Positions 43,635 through 53,533 of a DNA stretch of 64,000 nt are shown here, piece by piece. The first letter of the stretch is position 1. The number at the start of each line of letters is the position of its first letter. Below the pieces are notes generated by a model. That model worked only from the letters and a program-made list of their open reading frames with translations. It had not been told where the DNA came from and ran no database searches. The position numbers and the translations under genes were made by a program. The stretch is from Candidatus Thiodiazotropha sp. LNASS1 (lineage in GTDB: Bacteria; Pseudomonadota; Gammaproteobacteria; Chromatiales; Chromatiaceae). The DNA is taken from positions 1,302,001-1,366,000 of the forward strand of contig NZ_OZ156465.1 in assembly GCF_964212655.1 (NCBI RefSeq), read 5' to 3'.

Positions 43635-45875
43635 ATGAAAAGAGGTCAGCACCTGAGAGTTCATCTTGATATGCTGGCCCGCAGCCATCTGCTTGCAGTC
43701 ATATTCATAGCCTTGGCAATCCTCTTAAATCTTTTGATCACAGCCTATTGGCAATTCAGTCTGGAGCCCAGATTAACTGCACAAACCAATACACTTGCAC
43801 AAGCCCAGGCTGGAATCCTGGCTAGATTTTTGAGCAACAAAACACCATCCGACTCGCAGGAATTGGAGCAGGCAATGGATACAATACTCCAACTGCAAGA
43901 CCCTGCAACGCAAAAGCCGATAGTGCAACGCATAGAGGTCAGCACCAGACTTGTAACTGCTGCCAAGGAATTCGATACGCTGGAACTGGCTCGAGGTTTG
44001 TCTAACTGCGAGAACTGTCTTGTTTCAGAAGTCGCACTGTTGAATGAACAGACAGGTAAACCGGTTGGCAGCGCCCGAATCCATGTCAATCGGAACTTTC
44101 TTACCGCATTGAAGGATGATTTCCGGGAAAAGCTCTGGTGGTCCGGTGTTATCGTAACTTTGATTGTGCTATCTGCTTGGTTATTGATCGAAAATTTCCT
44201 ACGAAAATTACGTAAGAATGAGTCGAATCTGCAATCAATCATCGATGGCGTCGCAGACCCCCTGTATGTCTATACCACAGACAGAAAAATGGTTTTACAC
44301 AACCAGGCTGCACATAAACTTGCTTTATCCAATCATGGCATGGATGAGGCGGAGTTTCAGAAATATATTCTTCCCCCGATATCATTGATACGTGATGTGA
44401 TTACCAACAACAGACCGGTAAAAAGCATCCACAAAATACCGCAGGGTAGGAATAAACTGTTGCGCATGGAACTTCAGGCAAGCCCGTTATCAGATGGCAG
44501 CAATAACAACACGGGGATTATCATCACCTACAGGGACCTCACTGATCATCTGGTGTTGTTGGATGAATTGCAAAGTAATAAACATCAACTGCAACAACTT
44601 GCCGAAAAAGACACTCTGACGCAATTACCCAACAGGTTCATGTTCAATCGGCTGTTGGATCAGGCGGTCTCCCGAGCCGCCAGAACCCACTCCATGCTCG
44701 CCCTGCTGTTTCTTGACCTGGATCGTTTTAAAGAAGTGAATGACAGTCTGGGTCATGATGCAGGCGATACACTCCTCGAGATCGTTGCACAACGTTTGCT
44801 GAAGGCTGTCCGTAAGGGGGATGTGGTTTCCCGCATCAGTGGAGACGAATTTGTGATCCTGCTGGCGGATATCAAGCGTCCGGACGATGCCACATTAGTG
44901 GCTGATCATATCGTTGAATCCGTACGCCAGAGGGTAATCATTCAGGGTAACCGCCTCCACCCTTCCGTCAGCATCGGTATCAGCCTTTTTCCCAATGATG
45001 GCCGGACCGGCAAACTATTGTTGCAGAGCGCCGATACTGCCATGTACCGCGCGAAACGGGAATCACAGAACAGTTATCAACTATACGATCCCAGCATGAC
45101 ACTGATGATACAAGAACGGTTGAATACGATTACAGCACTACAAAGCGCGGTCAATGATGATGATTTCGTCTTGCTGTATCAACCGCAGTATGAGCTGCAC
45201 ACAAAAAAACTGATCGGTGTGGAAGCCTTGCTGCGCTGGAACAAAGAGGGCCGGGAACTGGTATCGCCCACCCATTTTTTGGAATTGGCTGAGGATGTGG
45301 GACTGGTATTCCCAATCGGACAGTGGGTATTGCGGAATGTCTGCAGACAAATACAGTCCTGGCGCAGCATGGATCTGATACCGCCGCCGATGGCGGTGAA
45401 CATTTCCGCCAGTGAATTACTGCACAAGGATTTCGTCGACTCGATTCAGAAGATGCTCAATGAGACAAATTGCAAGGGAGAGTGGTTGACAATCGAAATT
45501 ACAGAAAGCTCCTACTCCGGTCAAATCGAACTTGCCGCCGAAATCCTGCAGCAACTGAAGGAACTTGGAATTGCCATCGCGATCGATGATTTCGGTATCG
45601 AACACTCTTCCCTGGCACGTTTGAAGCAGTTGCCGATAGACAGATTGAAGTTAGACAAGATTTTTTTGCAGAACCTTACCACTGACTCGGCAAATCAGGC
45701 GATCATTCAAACCGTCCAGGATCTCGGGCATCGCTTGGGAATCGAAGTGCTTGCGGAAGGTGTCGAAACTCCCGAACAGGAAACCTATTTGATTCTATCA
45801 GATTATCGTATGGCTCAGGGTTTTCGCTATGGAAGACCGATGTCTGCGGATAACTGTGCAAAGCGGTTCCACTGA
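43635..45875 (+). CDS. Membrane PAS-GGDEF-EAL protein with SGDEF variant
   Basis: A 746-residue protein from ATG 43635: TM1 at about 22-40, a periplasmic region with a CENC pair (about 125-128), TM2 at about 168-186, PAS at about 190-305, GGDEF domain with SGDEF at 402-406 and RxxD (RKGD 393-396), and EAL at 530-532. The first Gly of GGDEF is Ser; some SGDEF proteins are active, so activity is uncertain. EAL metal ligands appear kept (NIS, EITES, IDDFG, KLDK, AEGVE), but loop 6 reads DDFGIEHSSL rather than DFGTGYSSL, which may weaken dimer-coupled activity. No binding protein gene adjoins it. Confidence 0.9.
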   Translation: MKRGQHLRVHLDMLARSHLLAVIFIALAILLNLLITAYWQFSLEPRLTAQTNTLAQAQAGILARFLSNKTPSDSQELEQAMDTILQLQDPATQKPIVQRIEVSTRLVTAAKEFDTLELARGLSNCENCLVSEVALLNEQTGKPVGSARIHVNRNFLTALKDDFREKLWWSGVIVTLIVLSAWLLIENFLRKLRKNESNLQSIIDGVADPLYVYTTDRKMVLHNQAAHKLALSNHGMDEAEFQKYILPPISLIRDVITNNRPVKSIHKIPQGRNKLLRMELQASPLSDGSNNNTGIIITYRDLTDHLVLLDELQSNKHQLQQLAEKDTLTQLPNRFMFNRLLDQAVSRAARTHSMLALLFLDLDRFKEVNDSLGHDAGDTLLEIVAQRLLKAVRKGDVVSRISGDEFVILLADIKRPDDATLVADHIVESVRQRVIIQGNRLHPSVSIGISLFPNDGRTGKLLLQSADTAMYRAKRESQNSYQLYDPSMTLMIQERLNTITALQSAVNDDDFVLLYQPQYELHTKKLIGVEALLRWNKEGRELVSPTHFLELAEDVGLVFPIGQWVLRNVCRQIQSWRSMDLIPPPMAVNISASELLHKDFVDSIQKMLNETNCKGEWLTIEITESSYSGQIELAAEILQQLKELGIAIAIDDFGIEHSSLARLKQLPIDRLKLDKIFLQNLTTDSANQAIIQTVQDLGHRLGIEVLAEGVETPEQETYLILSDYRMAQGFRYGRPMSADNCAKRFH

Positions 45876-45935
45876 AAGGGAATCGATATCGGATAATTTA
45901 TATGAGGCAATGGTTATAGCCGTTTTTCAACGACT

Positions 45936-46460
45936 TTAACTCTGACCCACGGCACGCTCCGAAACGGAAAGTGTTTCAGGCGGTGGCATGCGCTTGACGA
46001 TGCCGTCAGGCACCTCTCCTCTCCCTGCCTGATAGATGGAGCCCGACTCCAGCACAAAGCAGATCATGACTGTGATCAGTGTCGGCACAACAGCGACACG
46101 CGTAATGGCGACCATCATGATATCGCCTTTCGAGCTGCCGCTGGTGGCAAGCATTGCCATTCCCAGTATGACGGCGCTGATGGTATATCCGATTATCAGG
46201 ATACGGGTACGATTGGCGGAGAGTCGCCAATGGGCGGCGGCGAACCAGTCTCCAGGTGCTGTTTCCACGCTTGCACGATACCAGATAAAGCCGATGACGG
46301 AGAATGAAAGCAGCAACGGTATCAGAAATCCCAAGAAACCGATATCGAGCACGATTGCCGCGGGTGCCGCAATCAGATGACAACCCACCAGGTTCACCAT
46401 GGACAGCTCATGAGGCGTCTTGGCCCGCTTGCGAACCGACTCTTCGACATCGAAAATCAT
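45936..46460 (-). CDS. Four-helix membrane protein, unknown
   Basis: A 174-residue protein from ATG 46460 (GGGAGA upstream). Hydrophobic segments: LVGCHLIAAPAAIVLDIGFLG, FLIPLLLSFSVIGFIWY, ILIIGYTISAVILGMAMLA, and VAVVPTLITVMICFVLESG. A charged N-terminus (DVEESVRKRAKTP) and a loop with WFAAAHWRLSANRTR are in the cytoplasm by the positive-inside rule. I do not recognise a family. It is divergent from the phosphatase gene. Confidence 0.7.
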   Translation of the reverse strand: MIFDVEESVRKRAKTPHELSMVNLVGCHLIAAPAAIVLDIGFLGFLIPLLLSFSVIGFIWYRASVETAPGDWFAAAHWRLSANRTRILIIGYTISAVILGMAMLATSGSSKGDIMMVAITRVAVVPTLITVMICFVLESGSIYQAGRGEVPDGIVKRMPPPETLSVSERAVGQS

Positions 46461-46568
46461 TGTATGCTCTCTCCCGCACATCCGATCATCTTGTGATCGA
46501 CTATGACACGATTATCCAACCTTGGCGTTGATATTACGCAAACCGGATATTGAAGGTAAACTAAAGCC

Positions 46569-47375
46569 ATGACCATTGACATCGAGATATTAGGTGAATT
46601 GCTTGTTGAAAGCGCTCAATCGGAACTGATACCTCGATTCAATCGCTGCGAAGGCCGGATCAAGACAGACGGGAGCCTTGTAACCCAGGCGGATCTGGCA
46701 ATGCAGCAGCGTATAATGACCCAGTTGAAACATCTCTACCCTGATATTCCGCTGTTGGGCGAGGAGATGCCGGCTGACCTGCAGGCAGCCGTATTAAGTG
46801 ACGAAAACAGGGGTTTTTGGTGTCTTGACCCACTGGATGGCACTGCAAATTATCTATCCGGTATGCCCTGCTTTGCCGTATCTCTGGCCTATCTGGTCAA
46901 TGGAGAAGTACAAATCGGAATCATCTACGACCCACTGAGGGATGAGCTTTTTCATGCCACAAAGGGTTCTGGAGCCTGGCTGAATCAGGACAGGCTGACA
47001 ATCAACTGTGCGTTGGATCAATTGCAAGAGTGTGTGGCAATGATCGATTTCAAGCGACTCGCACCTGCACTTGCCAGTCAATTGGCAACCGATCCTCCCT
47101 ACCGCTCCCAACGCAGTATAGGCAGTGTGGCCCTCGACTGGTGCTGGCTTGCGGCGGGACGTCTGCAACTCTATCTGCATGGCGGTGCCAGAATTTGGGA
47201 CTATGCTGCTGGCACGCTTATCTTTCGCGAAGCCGGCGGCCACTTCTGGCTGGGCGAATCAACAGCCATGGCGCAGAGTCAGGTAAATCCCGAAATACAG
47301 CCGCAGATGGCGGTCGGTGCGGCCAACCAACAACTGTTTGAAGCCTGGCGCGCCTGGTTGCAAGGTTTTAGTTGA
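46569..47375 (+). CDS. Inositol-monophosphatase-family phosphatase
   Basis: A 268-residue Mg-dependent phosphatase. Family motifs: LVTQADLAMQQRIM, LGEEMP (metal ligand Glu), DPLDGTANYLSGMPCFAVSLAY (the DPLDGT metal site) and WDYAAGTLIFREAGGHF (final metal-binding Asp in WDYAAG). Members act on inositol phosphate, 3'-phosphoadenosine 5'-phosphate or fructose bisphosphate; this one cannot be placed, though it is shorter in the middle than CysQ. tRNA-Asp follows 41 bases downstream. Confidence 0.9.
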   Translation: MTIDIEILGELLVESAQSELIPRFNRCEGRIKTDGSLVTQADLAMQQRIMTQLKHLYPDIPLLGEEMPADLQAAVLSDENRGFWCLDPLDGTANYLSGMPCFAVSLAYLVNGEVQIGIIYDPLRDELFHATKGSGAWLNQDRLTINCALDQLQECVAMIDFKRLAPALASQLATDPPYRSQRSIGSVALDWCWLAAGRLQLYLHGGARIWDYAAGTLIFREAGGHFWLGESTAMAQSQVNPEIQPQMAVGAANQQLFEAWRAWLQGFS

Positions 47376-47416
47376 CCTGAGCACGAAATACCTTAAACTA
47401 TCGCGCTCTCGACTCT

Positions 47417-47493
47417 GGAGCGGTAGTTCAGTTGGTTAGAATACCGGCCTGTCACGCCGGGGGTCGCGGGTTCGAGTCCCGTCCGCTCCGCCA
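47417..47493 (+). tRNA. tRNA-Asp (GTC)
   Basis: A complete cloverleaf with encoded CCA: acceptor GGAGCGG/CCGCTCC, D-loop AGTTCAGTTGGTTAGA, anticodon stem CCGGC-CTGTCAC-GCCGG with GTC anticodon, variable loop GGGTC, T loop TTCGAGTC, discriminator G then CCA. No integrase or duplicated 3' end was seen nearby. Confidence 0.97.
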
Positions 47494-47939
47494 TTTTTCA
47501 ACACAAGACTCAATCGGTCCGATCGGTTGCAGACCCCAAAGACCCGCATACCTTACCCAGAGGGATCGTCTGAAAAACACTGAATTATCCCCGCTCTAGG
47601 GCCTGTGTAAAAAAATAGATTACATTTCAGGAAGATTATTCGCCTCACTGGACAGGCTTACTCCCTTATCAATACCGGGCAGGCGGAGTGTGTCTTCAAC
47701 AGCCGGATAGCCCCAGCAGATTAATCTGTCTATCAGCCAGCGAAACAAACAGTGTCATATTTTTTGTGGCCTTCGCAGAACCACTCTCTACTCGCCATGG
47801 AGTCAGATAAAACAGAAAAATTTGAAGCACTACTCAAATTCCCTGGTCACAACCTCCTATTCTTGGCGCTAACGAACAATCAAGTACACGATTCCCGGTT
47901 GCCATTGCAACCGCTGCATATTCTACCAAGCAGAGAGAA
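47494..47939. other. Intergenic region after tRNA-Asp
   Basis: No gene supported. It starts with a T run after the tRNA, carries a partial copy of a dispersed repeat at 47596-47610, and has a weak 73-residue frame from 47752 that overlaps the next gene and lacks any recognisable feature. Confidence 0.5.
47596..47610 (+). repeat. Partial copy of the CTAGGGCCTGTTAACACTA repeat
   Basis: CTAGGGCCTGTGTAA matches the first eleven bases of the element at 54442-54460 and then diverges into an A run. Confidence 0.4.
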
Positions 47940-50768
47940 ATGGAAGTGTCGAAATCTGTCAAACTGTTACTGACTATTCTGTTAATCCTCATTCTGACAG
48001 GATGTCTAGATAAAAATAGCGCACCGGTGGCAGCTGACGACAGCACCATCCTCAATCAGGGCAGAAGCACAACTATCGATGTATTGCAGAACGACCGGGA
48101 CAAGGATCATGATCCACTTGTCGTAGTCGCCGGCAAACCACCTTCTCATGGTACTTTAATCATCCAAGATGGCGGTCTGATCGTTTACCAGCATGACGGC
48201 TCAACAGCCGGATCAGACAGTTTCACCTATCTTACCTATGATGGCGCTGCCTATTCCGCACCTGCCCAGGTACAGGTAACGATTTTAGTTCCTCCCTATT
48301 CCACCGATGACAATACAACAGCCCCAACTACCAACCAACCACCGGTTGCGGTCGATGATCAGGCCGCGGTGCCAACAGGCGGTGCTGTTTCCCTCGATCT
48401 GCTGGTCAACGATTCTGACGCAGAGAATGACCCACTCAGCATCGAAACCCTGGGTACTCCCGGGAACGGTGAAGTGGCATTGGAACCTGATGGCACTGTC
48501 ACCTATCGGCACGACGGTTCGAATACAACCGCTGACAGTTTCAGCTATATCATCAGTGACGGGGATGCCCTTTCCGCCAGCGCAGATGTCTCTATCACCA
48601 TCACACACGTAAACCAACCGCCCGGTTTCACCCGCCAAGGTAACGATATCCATCTGCCCATCGACACACGCTACGAGTTATCCGTTGAAGCTGTGGATCC
48701 TGACGGCGATGAGTTGAGCTATTCGGTCTCCCATCTTCCTCATTGGTTACATTTCTCAACCGATACACATATCTTGTCCGGGCAGCCCTCTTGGGCCGAC
48801 CTGGGAAATTCATACCCTGTAACGATCACTGTCAATGACGATGAAGTGAGTATTGAAAACCGATTCGTCATCACTGTCGTGGAAAGGTGGCCTGTCACAG
48901 ACAGCATGGCCCATCGCCTATTGGTACAAGCCACTTTCGGCCCGACACTGAATGAAATCGAAAGCGTCAAGCAGCTGGGAGTGGCGGGTTGGATTGATCA
49001 TCAGCTCTCCATGCGATCGGCATATACCAATTCTGGCGATGGCTGGCTGAGCCATCTGCAACGTACCCGCGAAATCGCACTACAGGCGGAACCCACCAAC
49101 AATTGGCTCGCCACCGGTATTTTCAATGAATCGACCGGCGACCGATCAGCCTTGGATTATCAAATGGCCGCATGGTGGGAGAATACCCTGGGTTCACCTT
49201 CGATCCCGGGTAACGAGACCGGCTCAGATCAACTGCGTCAACGCGTTGCTTATGCACTGAGTCAGTTGCTGGTTACCTCCGACAGTGTACCGGTCCTGAA
49301 ATCCCGCGGTGAAGCCTTGGCCGCCTACTATGATCTGTTGGCGGAGCATGCATTCGGTAACTACAGGACATTGCTGGGAGAAATTGCCCGAAGTCCGGCC
49401 ATGGGTGTCTACCTATCGCACCAGGGTAACAGCAAGAGCAACCCCGCGACAGGTTCGCGACCCGATGAAAACTTCGCCCGTGAAGTCATCCAGTTATTCT
49501 CTATCGGACTTTATGAATTGAACCTGGACGGCAGTCCCAATCGGGACGGTGACAGTAGCAGTTATCCGGATCCCGGTCACAACCTGGCAGCCACATACAC
49601 CCAATACGATATTGAAGAATTAGCCAAGGTAATGACAGGCTGGGATCTGGCAAGTAACAGCAGGTTTGGCAGAGTGAGCAGTAGAGATGGCGACTACACG
49701 CACCAGATGGTGTTTCATGCCGAGCAACATGAAAACGAGTCAGCCACTGGCGGAGACGGCTATGTCACTGTACTGGGACAGACATTCTCCCTCAATTCGG
49801 GGAATGATCAGAGTGGACTCGATAGTGCTTTGGATGTTCTGTTCAGCCACCCGAATGTTGCCCCCTATGTCAGCAGACACCTCATCCAGCGGCTTGTCAC
49901 ATCCAATCCATCCCCAGCCTACCTGGCCCGAGTGGCACAGGTTTTCGAGAATAACGGTAATGGCGTAAAAGGTGACCTTAAGGCGGTAGTGCGCGCCATC
50001 CTTCTAGACCCTGAAGCACGGGATGATCGTTACTTGATCGATCCATCCTTTGGCAAGGCAAAGGAGCCCCTGCTGGCGATAACCCAACTGCTTCGAGCTG
50101 TCCATACCTCGCCGTTAAACGGGTGGAGCAGCCAAAGCGGCGTGACAATGAACGGTGTCTATTGGTTCAGGGCACCCCAGACTATATTAGGACAAGGGCC
50201 ACTGCGTTCCCCATCCGTGTTCAACTTTTACAGCCCCGGCCACATCCCGAGAGACAACCGCTTTATTGTGCATAATCTGGTGGCGCCGGAGCTGCAGATA
50301 CAGACAGATCAAATGCTGATCGAATACAACAACCTGGTTTTCAGTCTGCTCAACAGTTTCGAAAAAAATCATATCATCCACTTTACGGGTGAAACCCTGG
50401 CGGCATTCGGCGCTTCATTCAACAGCCATTCAGAAAAGATATTATTAACCAGTTTCGATACCGAAATATCTCTCTTTGAACAAGCTCTCGAGGGGGACAA
50501 TGACAGGGACTTTGCATCGATCAATGACACATCTACGGATATAGAGGGTGACACACCCAAGGCGAATGCCATTGACGCCCTGCTCGACCACCTCGATCTA
50601 TTGTTGCTGGGTGGACAAATGTCCCCTGAGTTCAGATCCGCACTCAAGCATTATCTCGTGGCAAGTGCTGGCACCAACCACAGTAGACCATTCATGGAGG
50701 CGCGCTCTGTGATTCGTGATGCAATCACAATGATAGCCACCTCCAGCAGCTACATGATTCAAAAATAA
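47940..50768 (+). CDS. DUF1800 lipoprotein with tandem Ig/cadherin-like repeats
   Basis: A 942-residue exported lipoprotein (lipobox LILTGC at about 17-22). Two tandem bacterial Ig-like repeats of about 95 residues follow (PVAADDSTILNQGRSTTIDVLQND and PVAVDDQAAVPTGGAVSLDLLVND, each ending in DSFxY), then a cadherin-like third (DPDGDELSYSVSHLPHWLHF), and from about residue 320 the DUF1800 domain (AHRLLVQATFGPTLNEIESV, NFAREVIQLFSIGLYELN, VPYVSRHLIQRLV-like, RSPSVFNFYSPGHIP). DUF1800 genes are regularly followed by DUF1501 genes, as here 28 bases downstream. The biochemical role of the pair is unknown; cell-surface location is likely. Confidence 0.9.
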   Translation: MEVSKSVKLLLTILLILILTGCLDKNSAPVAADDSTILNQGRSTTIDVLQNDRDKDHDPLVVVAGKPPSHGTLIIQDGGLIVYQHDGSTAGSDSFTYLTYDGAAYSAPAQVQVTILVPPYSTDDNTTAPTTNQPPVAVDDQAAVPTGGAVSLDLLVNDSDAENDPLSIETLGTPGNGEVALEPDGTVTYRHDGSNTTADSFSYIISDGDALSASADVSITITHVNQPPGFTRQGNDIHLPIDTRYELSVEAVDPDGDELSYSVSHLPHWLHFSTDTHILSGQPSWADLGNSYPVTITVNDDEVSIENRFVITVVERWPVTDSMAHRLLVQATFGPTLNEIESVKQLGVAGWIDHQLSMRSAYTNSGDGWLSHLQRTREIALQAEPTNNWLATGIFNESTGDRSALDYQMAAWWENTLGSPSIPGNETGSDQLRQRVAYALSQLLVTSDSVPVLKSRGEALAAYYDLLAEHAFGNYRTLLGEIARSPAMGVYLSHQGNSKSNPATGSRPDENFAREVIQLFSIGLYELNLDGSPNRDGDSSSYPDPGHNLAATYTQYDIEELAKVMTGWDLASNSRFGRVSSRDGDYTHQMVFHAEQHENESATGGDGYVTVLGQTFSLNSGNDQSGLDSALDVLFSHPNVAPYVSRHLIQRLVTSNPSPAYLARVAQVFENNGNGVKGDLKAVVRAILLDPEARDDRYLIDPSFGKAKEPLLAITQLLRAVHTSPLNGWSSQSGVTMNGVYWFRAPQTILGQGPLRSPSVFNFYSPGHIPRDNRFIVHNLVAPELQIQTDQMLIEYNNLVFSLLNSFEKNHIIHFTGETLAAFGASFNSHSEKILLTSFDTEISLFEQALEGDNDRDFASINDTSTDIEGDTPKANAIDALLDHLDLLLLGGQMSPEFRSALKHYLVASAGTNHSRPFMEARSVIRDAITMIATSSSYMIQK

Positions 50769-50796
50769 CCCGGTAATCCAAGGAAGCGATCAGGCT

Positions 50797-52440
50797 ATGG
50801 TGATGCATCGAAGGGATTTTCTAAAACAAGCAACGGTTATGGGAGGTCTCGGTCTGTTAGCTCCCCTCGGCCAACTGTCATATACCAGCCCATGCCTGGC
50901 CGCTGCACCGGACTTTTCAGACTACAAGGCACTGGTCTGCATCTTTCTCTATGGCGGTAATGACACATTCAATATGTTGATTCCCTATGGCGGCGCGCCG
51001 GGAAAAGGCTATATGGAATATGCCTCCGCTCGAAGAGATCTGGCAGTCGCTGACAGAGACCTTGACCTCAGCTCAGTGACCACCGGCAACACAGATCTGA
51101 ACCGGGGCAATCTAGGATCGGACAGTGCCAATCCCTACAATGTGAACCAAACTCAAAGCTCTGCTTATACACGAGGCCTCTATCCACTGACCGGTAAGGG
51201 CATCGATCTCGCTGTGAGTGGTGTAATGCCGGAACTGGCCCAATTGATTGTCGATAATCGGGTCAGTATCGTGGCAAATACCGGCACCCTGGTCGAACCC
51301 GTGAGCCGTGCAGATATTATCGCGGGTGGCGCTGAACTGCCAAAATTCCTTTTTGCACACGACCACCAGCAAAGAGAGCTGCAAACCGGGCGGGCCGATG
51401 ATCTTGGACATATTGGCTGGGCAGGGCGAATCGCGGATGCCTGGAATGACATCAACGCCGGAAATCCGGTGGGTCTCAACCTGTCCTATTTCAACAATGA
51501 TCGCATGATGGTCGGTCGAAACAGCTCCCCCCTGGTATTGAAGGCCAACAACCCACCCAACATTGGCCACCTGAGAACAGGAGTCAATCGTTACCGGGAT
51601 GATCGTCGTGCACTTTTCAAGGCGCTTGCCGGTGTGCAAGGCAACACCAGCCGACTCGATTTCAACACTGCGAATACGGCGAGTACGGGGGACTATTTCA
51701 AAAGCCTCTACAATCGCCTGTTATTGAAATCACTCTCTACATTTGACTTTTTAAGCAGCAGTTGGCAGGCGATTCACATGGACTTTGCAACCCCCGATTC
51801 TTATGGCCGGGAGCTGTTTTCCATTCCCACCAATCAACAACTGGGCTTTACCAAAAATATCAGCGGAGAACTGATCAGGCAGCTTGCCTCAGTGACAAAG
51901 ATGATCCATATGGGTGCCTCGGGCATCCTGGGACCAGGATACAACAGGCAGATTTTCCTTGTCCGATTGGGTGGATTTGACACACATGCCGGCCAGGCAG
52001 AACACCACCCCCTGCTTTTGCGGGAGCTGAGCCTTGCCCTGTGGAAATTTCAGATGGCGATGGAGGAGCTTGGTTATTCACAGCAGGTCACTACATTCAC
52101 GATGTCCGATTTCGGCCGGACCCTGACAAATAACGGCGATGGCACCGATCATGCCTGGGCATCGAACCAGCTGGTAATGGGCGGTCTTGGTGATCATTCG
52201 CCAGGCAGTCTGGATGGTGGAAAGCTGTTCGGCACCCCTCCTGACCTGCGACTCGGCGGTAGCGATGATTACGGTGAAAAGGGGCGCTACATTCCCACTA
52301 CCGCTCAGGATCAGGTGAATGCCGCCATTGCCCAATGGTTCGGTGTGGATGATTTCCTGATGCGGTCACTGTTCCCCAATCTGGTGAATTTCCAGACTGG
52401 GACCGATTACGAATCAGCCTATACCGGGCTTTTTGTCTAG
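50797..52440 (+). CDS. DUF1501 protein with Tat signal
   Basis: A 547-residue protein with a twin-arginine signal (HRRDFLKQATVMGGLGLL), so it is probably exported folded. Family blocks: YKALVCIFLYGGNDTFNMLIPY, GIDLAVSGVMPELAQLI, LFAHDHQQRELQTG, VRLGGFDTHAGQAEHHPLLL, and FTMSDFGRTLTNNGDGTDHAWASNQLVMGG, where His, Asp and Asn-Gly-Asp resemble alkaline-phosphatase-like metal sites. AAGGAAG lies ten bases before ATG 50797; ATG 50803 is the alternative. Its partner is the DUF1800 lipoprotein upstream. Confidence 0.92.
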   Translation: MVMHRRDFLKQATVMGGLGLLAPLGQLSYTSPCLAAAPDFSDYKALVCIFLYGGNDTFNMLIPYGGAPGKGYMEYASARRDLAVADRDLDLSSVTTGNTDLNRGNLGSDSANPYNVNQTQSSAYTRGLYPLTGKGIDLAVSGVMPELAQLIVDNRVSIVANTGTLVEPVSRADIIAGGAELPKFLFAHDHQQRELQTGRADDLGHIGWAGRIADAWNDINAGNPVGLNLSYFNNDRMMVGRNSSPLVLKANNPPNIGHLRTGVNRYRDDRRALFKALAGVQGNTSRLDFNTANTASTGDYFKSLYNRLLLKSLSTFDFLSSSWQAIHMDFATPDSYGRELFSIPTNQQLGFTKNISGELIRQLASVTKMIHMGASGILGPGYNRQIFLVRLGGFDTHAGQAEHHPLLLRELSLALWKFQMAMEELGYSQQVTTFTMSDFGRTLTNNGDGTDHAWASNQLVMGGLGDHSPGSLDGGKLFGTPPDLRLGGSDDYGEKGRYIPTTAQDQVNAAIAQWFGVDDFLMRSLFPNLVNFQTGTDYESAYTGLFV

Positions 52441-52446
52441 GTCCGG

Positions 52447-53520
52447 TTAACCCTGTGTCAAACCGAGCGGATCATTGGGATCCACGCCTTCCATAAAGGG
52501 GATATTGCGGTCACGGTGGGTAATTTGATAGACCAAACCTATCCAGTTTCCGATAACCGCTTCAGCCGTATCATGCCAGGTATTATCCAGCGTATCGGTG
52601 ACCAACGCCTCCGGAAAGGCCGGCATGGGTTGCTGTTTCGACATGGCCTGTTCGAGATGTTCACGATACTCGTTGAAAATCGCCTGATTACGCAGGGTGA
52701 AATAGTTGTCCGGAAAGGGTGGATAATCTTCGCGCATGCGGTTGAAATAGAGGGTAACCTCTCTTTTGTACTCCTTGAGAAGACTGATGGTGTCATATTC
52801 AGGATGCCCCTGAAAGTAGACAACCCTCAGGCCATCCTGACTGACAGCCAGATGGACCCCCCCCTCTTCACTCTCCACCAGGACCTTGAGTCCAGCCCGT
52901 TGGAATTGCTCCCGGGTAATCTGGTTGAAACGGGAGTGCGGCACATCGAAGCGGGTATTGACATCATTCACCAGAGGATGTTTCGGATCCATGACCCGGT
53001 GGCTGTAGACACCCCATAGCTTATCCCCCATATGGGTACGTTTCTGACCATGATGTGATTGAACAACAGCATGGGTCGCCAGACAGGAGCAGAGTACGGA
53101 GGTTACATTGTCATAGGCCCAGTCGACCACTTCGGTCAAGGGCTGCCAGAATGCCTCCTGGGCCAGATCCGGGTGTGTGACATTGGCGCCGGTGATGATC
53201 AGCGCATCCAGGCCATCCTGTTTGATCTGGCCGAAGGTCTCGTAGTAGGCCTCGATATGAGTCCTGGCCTTTTCACTACGCGGTAATTCATCAAGGGTGA
53301 ATGGGTGGACGAAGAACTGCGCGATGGGATTGGCCTCTCCCACCAAGCGGAAAAATTGTCGTTCAGTCGCCTCAATCGCGCTGTCGGGCATCATATTCAA
53401 CAGCCCGATATGCAGCTCGCGTATATGTTGATGTGTCGCCCTGTCCGGTGAGAGGACGTTCTGCCCCTCCTGTCGCAGGCGATTGAAGGTAGGCAGTTCA
53501 GTGTGTGCAACCAACGGCAT
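52447..53520 (-). CDS. metA: Homoserine O-succinyltransferase (MetA type)
   Basis: A 357-residue enzyme of methionine synthesis, moving an acyl group from CoA to the hydroxyl of homoserine. It has the MetA signature blocks: LLNMMPDSAIEATERQFFRL, DGLDALIITGANVTH, the catalytic Cys in VLCSCLATHAVVQ, KLWGVYSHRV, HSRFNQITREQF and the His/Glu pair in FQGHPEYD. Succinyl versus acetyl donor cannot be fixed from the sequence by eye. The P-loop ATPase gene lies 13 bases upstream on the same strand, so the two are an operon. Confidence 0.93.
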   Translation of the reverse strand: MPLVAHTELPTFNRLRQEGQNVLSPDRATHQHIRELHIGLLNMMPDSAIEATERQFFRLVGEANPIAQFFVHPFTLDELPRSEKARTHIEAYYETFGQIKQDGLDALIITGANVTHPDLAQEAFWQPLTEVVDWAYDNVTSVLCSCLATHAVVQSHHGQKRTHMGDKLWGVYSHRVMDPKHPLVNDVNTRFDVPHSRFNQITREQFQRAGLKVLVESEEGGVHLAVSQDGLRVVYFQGHPEYDTISLLKEYKREVTLYFNRMREDYPPFPDNYFTLRNQAIFNEYREHLEQAMSKQQPMPAFPEALVTDTLDNTWHDTAEAVIGNWIGLVYQITHRDRNIPFMEGVDPNDPLGLTQG

Positions 53521-53533
53521 GACGATCCCCCAT

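Noticed and set aside
47417-47939. Genomic island attached at tRNA-Asp
   Set aside because: No integrase, no direct repeat of the tRNA 3' end in the window and neighbours are ordinary chromosomal genes.
47752-47973. 73-residue frame after tRNA-Asp
   Set aside because: No ribosome site, overlaps the DUF1800 start, no protein features.
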